The translations under genes were made by a program, and so were the position numbers. The notes under the pieces are model-generated. The model was given only the letters and a program-made list of their open reading frames with translations. It ran no database searches and was not told where the DNA came from. Of a stretch of 64,000 nt of DNA, positions 1 through 12,100 are shown piece after piece (the first letter of the stretch is position 1; every line of letters starts with the position of its first letter). Source of the DNA: Antedon bifida (lineage: Eukaryota; Echinodermata; Crinoidea; Comatulida; Antedonidae); NCBI GenBank assembly GCA_963402885.1, contig OY727096.1, positions 13,249,820 to 13,313,819 on the forward strand, read 5' to 3'.

Positions 1-755
1 TATTGGCATTTACTTCTTTAAAACTGTAATCCACATTCAATGTAAGTAAATATATCAAACAAAAACAACTCATATAATATATTATGTATACTGTACTGTA
101 TTTTTATTCAAACATTTCACATGATTTATTAATATAAATATTATTCATTTTATCATAAAATACTGCCGATATATTTATAATTAAATATCTGATGTAACTA
201 CTAAGTAGCTTTCATCTGTTTAAAAATCGTTTTATTTATTAAAAGAACAGTAGGTTGACGCAATTTAATTTTATATGACGCGATTTAAATTGAACTGACA
301 CGATTTGACGTGCTACAATTCGACGGAGTACAATCAACAACTTTCACGTCCAGACTTTCAGCCTATGACAGTGGCGAGATGTTTTTGGTTTTGCGGCATA
401 GCGATGGCGTTTAATCAAGGTATTTTTGTCAAACTTTTCATTTTTTATATAAAGAACACATTAATAGCTTGAAATTTGTTATTCTTAAGAGGTCGGAACG
501 AAAAGTGATTTCTAGCTGCTTTTTTGCCTTCACCCGATGGCGTATGTGTTAACGGTTTACCGTTTTTTAATTTTGAGGTTATGTCAATAATTTCTTTTTG
601 AGAAGTAGGAGCGAAAAAATGGAGTTTTTAATAGGGTCTTTTAGAAAATCAGAATGCCTCCCGGAAGATGATTGAATGTTTGAGGCATACGTAGGGCCTA
701 TTTCTGCAAAGTATCAGTTAAAATTGGTAGCAATGTCTACGGGGTCGGTGATTTT
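1..755. other. Non-coding, AT-rich; nothing assigned
   Basis: No exon, RNA gene or recognisable element is seen, apart from short repeated CGATTT words near 260-320. The missing final HOP2 exon was searched for here on the minus strand and not found. Confidence 0.5.
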
Positions 756-2161
756 TTAGTCATTTTTATTAAAGAAAGTAGGTATGTTTTTAGTTGTGTT
801 TTTGCCAAGTGCGTTGTTGATTGTTTGCCACGCTTTTTTGTTGTCTTTGTAGCTGTTAAATTTGTTTGAGAAGTGTTGTTTACGTGATATTTTTATAAGT
901 TTGGTTAGTTTGTTTCTATAGTCTATGTATTTTTTGTTCTTTGATATTGGTAATTTTAAATATTTTTTGTACAACTTGTTTCGAGTGTTTATGGATTTAA
1001 TAATTCCTTTTGTTATTCATGGTTTTGCTATTTTTCGTTTTTAATCTTTTTCTAGGTATGTTTTTGTTATATAAGATGGAAAATGTGTTACTAAATAAAT
1101 TAAAAGACACAATTGCTGAGTTATGCTGGTATATTTCATTCCATTCAGTGGTCATTAGATCAATTCCTAGTGATGCAATTGATTTGGGATTAATTTTCTT
1201 GAGTAGAAGTTTTCTTTAGCATTGGTTGTGGTTTCGTTTGATGTGTTCAATAGAAGAAATACAGGAAATTGGTCAGTTATGTCGGTGAAAAGAACTCCTG
1301 GTGTGATGTTGTGTTTTATTATGGTAGTGAAAATGTTGTCGATGAGGGTGGATGATTTGGTCGTGATTCTTGTAGGTTTGTCAATAAGAGGATAGAGAGA
1401 GGCAATGTATATTGTATTCAGGAAGTCATTGGTGGGTCTTTGGGTTAAAGAATTTAAAAGATCAAGTTAAATGTATGAATTGAGGTGTTGGGCGATCTAT
1501 AAATGATTCCTACAATAGTGTTTTTTGGAGATGTATCGAGTTCTATAAAAAGTGATTCGCATGATTGGTTAGATGTCTGATCTTAAATTTTAGATCATTT
1601 GAAATGCACAAGGCAACTCATCCGCCTTTCTTTCCTGTGCGGTCAGATTGGGCCATTGTATATCCTTGGATGATAGTAAGTGGTGGATTAGCATTGTTAA
1701 AATATTGAACCAGGTTTCACTGAATCCTATTATTGAAAATTTAGGGTTAAGAGTGTAAAGATAGTCAGTTATAGAATCAATATTTTTGGTTAGGCTACGG
1801 GAATTTATGTGTATTATACTGAATTTGTTATCATTGGTAAATCTGGTATTAAATGTATCATTAAAGTATAGTATTCACAGGTATCGTTGTTGATTAAATA
1901 GTCATTATAATCGTCAGTGTTGTTAATTGTTCTATTTAGTTTGAATGGGTTAATATGTAGGTGTTTTAATTTTGAGAAATTAATTAATTGATCGTGATTA
2001 AGTTGGCTTATTTCATGTTGGAATTCTTCGTCGTCATCGATGTGGTTGAAAGGAAGTAAATTGCTTAAGCATTTATAACAGTAGTAGGGGTTGTAAGGAT
2101 TAGGAGATAAACAGTATAGTGAGAGCAGTGTTGTGACATATTGCACAGCAGGTATGGGCAT
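756..2161 (-). pseudogene. Decayed LINE (Jockey/CR1/L2-like): endonuclease and linker
   Basis: Read on the minus strand, this is a broken non-LTR retrotransposon ORF. Near 2161-1814 a piece contains CYKCLSNLLPF followed by an acidic DDDEEF block, as in the N-terminal region of this LINE group. Around 1735-1690 the endonuclease signature GFSETWFN is readable. At 974-756 comes the linker typical of the endonuclease-RT junction (YRNKLTKLIKISRKQHFSNK ... AWQTINNALGK). Frameshifts and stops separate the pieces, and the RT half is missing on the left. It lies outside the HOP2 exons seen, between 3056 and the window edge. Confidence 0.8.
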
Positions 2162-3055
2162 CTAAAATACACTTATTACAGTACATAACATAGATAAAAA
2201 AAGAAACACAATGATTGGTTACAAAGAAATAGGAAAAAAAGGACGTGGAAGTGTAAAGAATAATACGTTCGCATTAATTACTCGTGATTTGCATTTATAA
2301 ATTGATAGATAATGGTGTAAATTTTTTTTTAAAGATGATTAATTATGTTCATCACAATAAATTTTAAAAAGACATGACATTATAGCCACATAATTGGAAT
2401 AATATACTAAAAGCAGGTAATGCTATTAGTAATTTGATGAACGTCAGGGTAAATACTAGCTGTTAGCTGTAGTGTATATGTATAGTACGCATGACAATTG
2501 ATGGGCCATATGCATAACATACACATCAGTATACACACATAGGCCAGCTCTTTTTTATTGTAAAATAGAAACCTTTGCCACAATTATTCAAACCCCATTT
2601 ACTTTTCAACAAGACTTTTTTGTATGTTACAATATTACTGTATGAACAAATTCCAGTACCTTTGTTAGCTAGTTTATTTCATGACACTTGTTTTGCTTTA
2701 ACACTGTTGGAAATGGAGTTTCAATTTCATAATAAACAACATAATTGTAAAAGTGGAGCTAACATTTAAATTCATTACTTTAAACTGAATACAACTTATT
2801 TAAATCCTTAAATATGTATTGATTTAAAGTGAAATACTTCAAAGAAATTGTTATCACAATTAAAAGTGATTGGTACAGCCACGGGATTACAATTACTAGT
2901 ATACTACACACTCCAATCAAACACCTGGATCAATAGTCTATTAAATACCACTTAAATAGCTGGAAGTCAAGTAAATTTTGTAGGTGTTTAAGAAGTTATC
3001 ATGTTTTAATTGTAAGCTTGAGTTGAATGGAATTAACAAATAAAAGTATCCTTAC
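2162..3055. other. Non-coding spacer left of HOP2 exon 7
   Basis: AT-rich DNA with no coding match. It is presumably the start of the last HOP2 intron, into which the LINE remnant at 756-2161 was inserted. Confidence 0.4.
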
Positions 3056-3115
3056 ATGTAAAGTCTTCTTATTCTTTGGATAGCCCTCCAGAATGGCATC
3101 AATTATATCTGTTGT
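3056..3115 (-). CDS. PSMC3IP: PSMC3IP exon 7 (C-terminal helix)
   Basis: The exon is 60 nt, 20 codons, phase 0: TTDIIDAILEGYPKNKKTLH. D-A-I-L-E-G-Y-P-K-x-K-K is near-invariant in HOP2 (human SDAILEGYPKSKKQFF). The acceptor is TTTATTCTAG and the donor GTAAGG. The final acidic exon of the family (E-x-G-I-E-T-D-E-D) was not found between here and position 1, so it should lie left of the window. Confidence 0.93.
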
Positions 3116-6100
3116 CTAGAATAAAAAAGAGAAAATGAAAATGTAAACAGTACGTTATAAATGTAAATGTAATTTATAATCATCATTATTAACTGGAAAC
3201 TGAGGGAATTTGGATTAAACCTTCTACATACTTCATTGCTGGGCATATGAGTTGAGTTGAGACAAGTGGCCAATAGATTAAGGCAGGAGCGCTGAAAACC
3301 AAAGCCAATATTTTTTTTTTGGTCAATATTTTAAGAGTTTAAAAAATTGCCATGAGTGTGCAGATTTTTACTGTGCACTACGAGTTCAACGATTTCTGTT
3401 TTACAACCTTTCTTAATAGCAATTTCATTTCATTCACTTTTCAACATGAAATCATGTTATACATATATATATGTGTAAATTATATATAAATCATACTGTC
3501 AAATTATTGAAACAGTGCTCATATTCGGAACATGATCTCATAATCGCGTCGAGCATAGCTCATTGGCGAAAGTTCCGTATTTTTAATTTACACAGTGCTA
3601 TGCACAATATTATTTTTTAAAACCATTGCGTATTAATGTTGAAATTTATTCTGACTAGTTACGCCTTCACTGATTGTGAGGGTGTCTGTTGTATGAGAGA
3701 ATGTATCTGGTGGGTGAAAATCTGTGATAATACCATATATGGTTCTGTGGTCTAGTGGTATGATACTCGCCCTGTAAGCGTAAAAGTCAAACAAAGCTAG
3801 TTAACAGTGTACAGTAGCCTCAACAACTAGCTAGGAGGCCTACCTAGCCTATAATAGTGTAATACTGAGTACTCAGCAATGCAGGCCTAGCTAGTTAGTC
3901 TAGCCTGTCTAATTGGGGTCCTCCTAAATACCAAGACCTGCCAATTTAAAGTGTTAATGAAATGATATATATATATAAACTTCTAATAGCATTTCCAACA
4001 ATAAAACCTCAATTTTAGTGCGATATAGACACCAAAAATGTTCAATTATCGACTAGCCTCGTGTTCGAGAAACGAACAGAGTTGATAATGTCTGTATTGC
4101 GTCAACTAGTCAACTTCTGTCTCCTTCCTTGATGTTGTTGTAACGTGAAAAAATGAAACAAAAAAAATAACTTCTTTTATCGAATCTCAAAAGATTGAAT
4201 TGAAACTTAAAAACAAAACAATTTGAGAGAAGTCTCCTACCAATTCTAGGCAAACATCGTAAATAAACATATTTGTCCTTATGTAGGCCTAGGCTATAGC
4301 CACACCCTGAAGCAACAAAAATAGTTGTAGTCAGCAAGATTTTTTTCATTAATTATATGATAAGAAAATTGGTCAGTTCTTGTGTTTTAACATTGCGATA
4401 TCGCTAGAGTTGAACTAGATTCAACTCTTGCTATTGTCAATGGTCGTGACTTGTATCGATTATCACACCTTTTCCTGTAAATTTCCGACATTTTGTGTCG
4501 TATTAGTTAAAAAAGTACCTTTTCCTGTAAATCATTAAAATTGTTTATGCAGAAGATCGCTGATTATTGTTAATGATAGCGTTGAATAACATCGACTGGA
4601 AAACAGGCTTTACTAGCTGTTGGATGCATATGAAACGCTGTCTATCTATCAAGGTGTGCTGGTAATTCACTTGTATGTGCTAAATTTAAGGTTGGTTTTG
4701 GTTTTTTGTACACACTTATAAGTTTCAACAGATCCCTATACTTAGCTTGGCAATTTTTGTTATTTACCATTCTCTTTCTTTTTCTCCAGTGCTTCATATT
4801 CTCTGAATGTGTTTTATAAATCACTTCTTTCTCCTTCTCTGTCACATGATTTCCTGCTGATTTTAATTTTTCTAATTTCTCTGACCCACTTTTTATCTGT
4901 CACAAAAAAAAACAAATGTTTGGAGCTCATTTCAAAGTTTCTGTATTCTAAATTATAAATAACTAGATGGTACGCTCGCGTCCCATCTAGGTCGTGCCCA
5001 CAGATGGTTCTCGAATACATAGTAATTTCAGCATTAAAAAACTGGCGATTTCAAATGTATGTACCGCAAGACAATAATACATGTCGTTTTAGGAACGAAT
5101 AAATAGACACGGTGATTTATTTACTCAACTAAAATTAGCATCCTGGGAATTACTTTCGAAAGAGAAACTTGTCACAAAATGCGACGAATTGTTTGTTGTT
5201 TTCAAAATTAATTTGTGTTTTGTATGTAACATTAGGGTTGAGGGATGGGGAAGAGGATGGATACAAAAAGGAACAATTTTTAAATATATTCTTTATCCAT
5301 TTAGTAACGAAATATTAATTGTTTTCATGTTTTACAAATAATATACCACTATAATAGTGTAGGCCACTATGTAATTTCGTGTCATTTTTTTGTTAAAAGC
5401 AAAATTCCAGCTGATTTAGTGTCTTTAGGATGTAAAGTAATAAAAAAAATATGTTGCCATTTTTTTAAAAAAGCTTAAGGGTGTCAAATCCAAGATGGCC
5501 GCCAATACGTAAAATATCCAATAAATGTACCATATTGGACAAAGTAACACCCATTATGAATAATATTTTAAGTTAAAATTAATGCTATATGGGTTCTCTG
5601 CTATATAACAATTATTATAAACCTATATTCATTAGTATTTTGACATTTTGAATTTCAAAATGGCCGCCATTTTAAAAAAATGGATTAAATTTCTTATTAA
5701 AACATGTGCAAGTTATGACGTTGATTGAAATCACATAAAATGATAGGCCTATGACAACAACACGGTTATTAACACAAAATGGTGAATGCTGCAAATCCCA
5801 CAAATCCCTTTTTTAAAAAATGGCGGCCATTTTGAAATTCAAAATGGCCGCCATTTTTTTAAAAAGGGTTAAATTTCTTATTAAAACGAGTGTAAGTTAA
5901 ATTAAATTAGATTGAAATGACACAAAATGATATGCCTACAACAACATGGTGATTAACTCTGCCAAATGAAATATTTCTATCAGTGCGCTGTCTTGAATGC
6001 ATATATTATGCATGCAATATAGTAAGTTTTATTATTGTATCCATCAAACTTCAACAGACTGATCTGTGATCCCAACAAGCTTGTTCAGAAACAAATTGAC

Positions 6101-9100
6101 AAAAGTACTGCAATCAATACCTCATTTCACCCTCAAATGCTCATACGTTCTTATATACAGTACTGTACCAGCTGACTATGTGATACGACAAAGAATCTCT
6201 ATTGGAGTCCTCTTTTACTTTGATAAGTTTGTCACCTGTATTCACCGTCATATATATTTTTTGCCAATATTCATCCTTTTCTTAGGATCCCATATAGTTT
6301 GCCTTCTACAAAACTTTTACCAATGCCTCAAACATTTTCTGTCCAATGTCATCATGCCATGGCCAACAAACACCTCTGTGGGATTTGCAGCATTCTTCAT
6401 TAATCAAGATATCATCTCTCTTTAAATGTTGGCTTTCAAACTCATCAACTAGATTTGCCAGCTCTGATTATTATTCCAATGATACCATGCTCAATGACCT
6501 TGATCAATTGATGTAAATCCAGCAATTCCCTTTGTCACACATACATGTCGTCTCATAAACTCCAATATCAGTAATCTGTTGAAAGTGATACAGCTGAAGT
6601 AACCGGCCATAGTTCAGGTGGTCATGAGCAAAGAAATATTTTATAAAAGCATGTGTACTTTCCATGTGTGCAGATATCGTTGTCTTGTGTCTCTGACATA
6701 TATAGGGATAGTTTAACCACATCTCTCTGTATTCAAGTTAATATCTTTATGATCAGCGTTTTTCAAACAAAATGATACGTCACTTAGAATCATTTTCTCT
6801 GTCTGAATTTTTTCGAGAAAAGTGTCAGAAGTTGTAGAGAGAAAGCAGAGTTTTTAAGATATTTGTGTCACTGTTGTATAGGTGATACAATACAACAAAA
6901 GCACTGGCCGCAACACTATTTTCACAATGCTACATGTTTAAAAGCCATATAATTCACCAGGTCGAAATAATTGCTTCTTGATGTCATCTCTGTCCACCTC
7001 CACTCATCTCGGGCAAGAGTCATCACCAGGCATTATCTTGTATTTCCCTAGTACATGAGTTTTTATACCACAACCATGTGCACTCATCAAACCAGTGTAT
7101 AATGGTGGTCAACTTTAAGGTACATCTAATGAAATCGGTTGAGATTGTAGAAGATGAGAAGTGGGAGTTAATGCTGCCCATGAAGCTTGTGAATGAGCTG
7201 TATCTTTCTTCAAGCTTCTGCCAAAAGTTGACAGGTTGAAAACTTACCAACCATACTGGTGACCATGGCCTTGAAGTTTCAGACATTGAATTACATGGCA
7301 ATAACGCATTTATTATTGAACACCATATTTATACAGGATTTCACAATGTATATTATAAGTTAGAGAGTTTGTACATTTGTTTGTTTGTTCGATATACAAA
7401 TTTTTGTTACTGCACATAACCTTACATATTGGGTATCAAAATGACCAGAATTGTACCGGGAAAGTTCTAATTTGAACATCATCCGCCATCTAGGATCTAA
7501 GTTAAGCTTGGTTCCCACTAGGACGCAATGCAAGGACGTAGACGCAACGCAAACCAGTTGACCAATGACAAGCGACCGTCAAATAAATCCATCGCTTGTG
7601 ATTGGTCAAATCCCTTACGTTGCGTTACGTCGATTTGCGTTGCGTCTCTAGTGGGAACCAAGCATTAGGGGCCAAAATGTGGTCAAAATGGCCCACTTTT
7701 CCTCACTTTCGATGTTAGTTCTGTTTCAGCACGTAACCATGCATATGGGGTATCAAAATGACCGCAATTGTACCGGGAATTTAATTTTGCTTAGGCTAGG
7801 GGTAGTAAGCTATCAAATTGACCAGAACTGTGTGGTAGGAAATTGTTATAAAGTATTTTAATTAGCCCTGGAAAGGGTGGGGATGTATGCCTGTCACCAA
7901 GACCGAAACTGTACTGGGAATGTTTTAATCTACATCTGAAAACAGGCACTGAGGGATTATGAGTTGGTAGTGATGGCTAACATAATTTGTACTGGAAACG
8001 TCTTAAACACAATCACCCAGTATCTGGGATGTGTTGGGAGGGAGGAAGAGGGGCGGAAATACTGGCGTAATGAAGTATAACGTGATTGGAATTGTACTAG
8101 GAAAAGTTACTACATTTGAACTGTCCATGGGAGGAGTTTGTTTTTGTGGCTGGGATGGTGATAGGAGAAAGAAGGCTGGGGGCCGCAGTATCTAAATTAT
8201 ATATATCAGCCAATATGACACCTATTCATTTACACAGTTTACAACGTACTTAAAACATGGGCCTATCATAGCTATGTATACCCCTAACCCTAAAGTTGAA
8301 TTGACATTTGTCCTGGGAAGAATTTGTTTTTAAAAAAGAGTGTGGGATGTTATTGAAGAGGGGTGGAGGTTGGCGGGTATAGGGACACTGGGGTCTGAGA
8401 AGGCTTTAAACTAATTTAGAAAGCCGCCCTGTGGCGGGTATAATTGCCAGTAAGGTATAAATACACTTGTTTTATATTGTGGTCCTGTCTGAGATACAAA
8501 CATTGAAATACAAGTTTCACTTTTATGAAAAGAAATGAGATCTATAATTTAGATTTAGAATTAATTGTTGCTGAATATTTGATATCAATGTAAGTTGTTC
8601 CATACTTTTGCAACTCCAACTTTGAACGATTAGGTAATTCAAGGGTCATAGTAGGGGTATTATATATCTATTATATAGAGAACATTGACAACTTTAGACA
8701 GCCTTATATTTAGACAATCCTATGAGAAGTGACTATTTTAGAACATTGTGTTGAAACAACAAAAATTATTTAAATTTATTTTTTAGTGGCGGCCATTTTG
8801 AAATCCAAGATGGCCGACAGATTATCGCTATACATAGTTAAGATTGTATAATGTGTAATACCATCAAAACGGACTTGTTCCACATTCATAATTTGTGTTA
8901 TTGGTGATATTCTGGTTTTAAATAGGGTTATTTGAGTATTGGCGGCCATCTTGAATTTGGTCCTTTAAATTTCTTTAGAAAAAATGGCAACATATTTTTT
9001 TTCATTCCTTATATTATCAAGATATGAAATAAAGTCAAAGTTTGCTTTTAACAAAAAATATACACGACATTCATATAAACGACATACCAGCCTACATTAT

Positions 9101-12100
9101 AAGGTGCGATTTAATACTTGAAACTGTCATAGTCGATTGAAATAGTACAGTACATGTGACGATACATCACTACAATGTTTATATTTTTTTGGAACTACAG
9201 TATTAATTAATAGGAAGATTAAACGAGACTTACCTGTAAGTTGAAGTTTGATCACTATTTTATGAATATGTGAGTGAGGTGTAAACTGAGATCCCGACGC
9301 GCACGCGCACCCTCATACTTTAAATCAAACATGTCCAGAGTAATAATTTGCAGCGATAAGTATATATATGATAACCTGCATTGTTCTATAATAATAATTG
9401 TTTTACTTGGGGTGGGTTGAGGCGGGCAGTTTACACCTCACTCACATATTCATAAAATAGTGATCAAACTTCAACTTACAGGTAAGTCTCGTTTAATCTT
9501 CCTATTTTATTTCATATACGTTCGCTGTAAACTGAGATGTTTAAAGCCAACTCTGGAAACATGTTTGAACTGTAAACCAAATAATTGACGGAAATGTTAG
9601 TTTCAATAAAACAACTTTATTTCCAAAAGTCTACATTCATTCATAAGGATGTTTGCCTAACGGGCAACTTAAATATGACAACTATCGTGTTGTATTAATA
9701 ATAAAGCATTTATTTTGCTTATAATCAATAGTCCAACGTTTTAAAACCATCAATTAGAAAACTAAACAACAATATTAAACTGGTTCAAAATGCAAACAGG
9801 GGCTATTTGTAGTAGCCAACAACAAACACAACCAATATTAATGAGTTGATGAATCAACTTTTCTCAACAGTGCCTGTTGAAATGACGGATTTTCTACAAA
9901 TTTTATAGGCTTATTATAATATCTGTTTAGTGTATGTTCGTTTCTCCACCCAGCTGTTTTCATTATTAAGTCAACCGGGACATTCCTTAATTTTGCTGAT
10001 GAAGATGCAGCCGCTCGGACCGAATGGGCTTTAAATTTTGTTGTATCTACTCCTGCTTCTGATAAACCTGTCCTTATCCATCGAGCAATTGTGTCTTTTG
10101 ATGCCTCGGCATACGGTTTCTTATGACATATAAAAAATCTGTCCTTATTTTCCCTTAAATTACTAGTTTTTTCCCTGTACTTTAGAATTGTTCTGACCGG
10201 ACATAGGGCAGGGTCTTCACTTTTGTGGAAAACCACCAGTTGACCTGTATTGTTTGGTCTGCTAGTTTTTAGTAATGTACAAATGTAAAAGGTGATTGCT
10301 TCATTCTCGATATTCATATTTGAAAATTTGAAATTATATAAGGTTTGAAGCCTACTTGAGGACAATAATGCTAATAACAATGCTACTTTTATGGTAAATT
10401 CTTTAAGCGATAATGTATCGTCGTTAATTGTTCGCCTCAGATAGTCTGTAACTAAGCGAACATCCCAAATTTGTGCATATTTTGGAGTCGGTGGGTTAAA
10501 ATTGAATAACCCTTTCATAAATCTTTTCAGTTCAATAGACTCCTTCATGTTTATATCTAAGATTTCGAGAAAGTTTACAATTGCGCTTTTCGCCATACTG
10601 ATAGTACTATAGCCTAAGCCCTCGTCCTTCAGCTTTATCAAGAAATCGAGGACGTGACCGGTGTTTAGCTGTTGCCATGTGATTCCTCTGATTTCACAAA
10701 AGTCTATAAATTTTGTTAGCTGTGAGTTATATTGCTTCCACGTTGACCGTCTCCAGGATTGCAGAATGACGTCTGCTGCAGTATTGCTTATTCCTTTGTT
10801 GTAGAGTTCCGCCCTGATAGCCTGCAGGCAAAAAGGTTAAGTCTGTTATAAAGGGGATGACAATCATCTGAACCATGTAATGTTAAGGCATGTTTGGTAT
10901 TCTTAAACCTCAGTGGTTCCCCAACCATCATTGATAGTAATTTAGGATACCAATACTGTGTTGGCCAGTTTGGGACCACCATGATAACTATGGCATTATC
11001 TGTCAATATTTTTTGCAAACATCTACCTATAAGGCAGAACGGCGGGAAAGCATAGAGCTTGGCAGAGGACCAATTTTGTAGAAATGCATCGATACCAATT
11101 GAATCTGGGTCCGGTTTCCATGATATATATTTCGGAAGCTGTGCATTGTGCCTAGAAGCGAATAGGTCTATATCCAGTTCGCCGAATGTTTTAGTGATTT
11201 TTATAAACAATTCTTTGTTAAGCATCCATTCTGTCTCATCTTTAAACTGACGAGACTTTGCATCAGCTATTATATTATCTCTACCTGGGATGTATTCTGC
11301 ACTTATCCAAAAATTGTTCTCAATGCACCAAGACCAGATGGCTTTTGAAATTTTATTGCACGCAATTGATTTTGCGCCGCCCATGTTGTTTATGTAAGCT
11401 ACTGCCGTGGTATTATCAACCTTCAACCTTATGTGCTTAGCTTTTCTCTCACGGGACAATGCTTTAAGGCCGAAAAAAGCAGCCAGCAATTCTAAGTAAT
11501 TAATATTTAGTGCCCCTGTAGCATATGCAATGTCTAGGTCTTTGTTTATCCACCTTCCCCCTGTGTGGGTATGTCCATCAGTGGCACCCCAGCCTAGACC
11601 ACTAGCGTCTGTCTCAATTGTTAGGTCGGGGTACCCATGATATATCAATTTATATGCGTCTTTGACATTATTTTGCCACCAAAGAATATCGTCCCGTCCA
11701 TTGACGGAAATACTAATAGGCCTATCGTAATGGCCTTTATTTATTTTTAGAGCTAGTATTTTCTCCTTCTCTAGTGCCCTATAATGAAGCTTTCCATACT
11801 CTACAGCAGGTAGTGTTGCTATAATTTTGCCTAAAAATTGCGCAACTTTCCTAATGGTAGTATGACTTAATGTAAGTATGTGTTTACTTTGAACTCTAAT
11901 TTCCTCCTTCTTGTGATATGGAAGGGAAACCGTCATACTTATAGAATTTATTTCAAATCCCAAGAAGGTTATGATCTGCGTAGGATTCATTACTGATTTT
12001 TCTCTATTAATGATAAAACCCAATGAGGCTAGAAGTTCACTAGTTTCCCTGGCGGTACCGCCGGCCAAGTCTTCTGACTGGTTTATACACAAAATGTCAT

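Larger units (their letters stand above)
5340..9110. mobile_element. Long-inverted-repeat DNA element in a HOP2 intron
   Basis: The left arm (about 5355-5700) and right arm (about 8770-9105) are diverged inverted copies. In both, a GTTAAAAGCAAA block is followed by AAATATGTTGCCATTTTTT, then AAGATGGCCGCCAATAC, then the AAAATGGCCGCCA palindrome. The left arm contains a second fold-back (5815-5865). The interior has a decayed minus-strand ORF, a separate small MITE (7506-7663) and a degenerate tandem region (7430-8300). This is the form of a non-autonomous or dead DNA transposon of about 3.8 kb. Terminal bases and target duplication could not be fixed. Confidence 0.6.

Noticed and set aside
1..40. 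Minus-strand TTACAG followed by TTTTAAAGAAG as the last HOP2 exon
   Set aside because: It would stop after one codon and lacks the acidic family tail; the polypyrimidine tract is poor.
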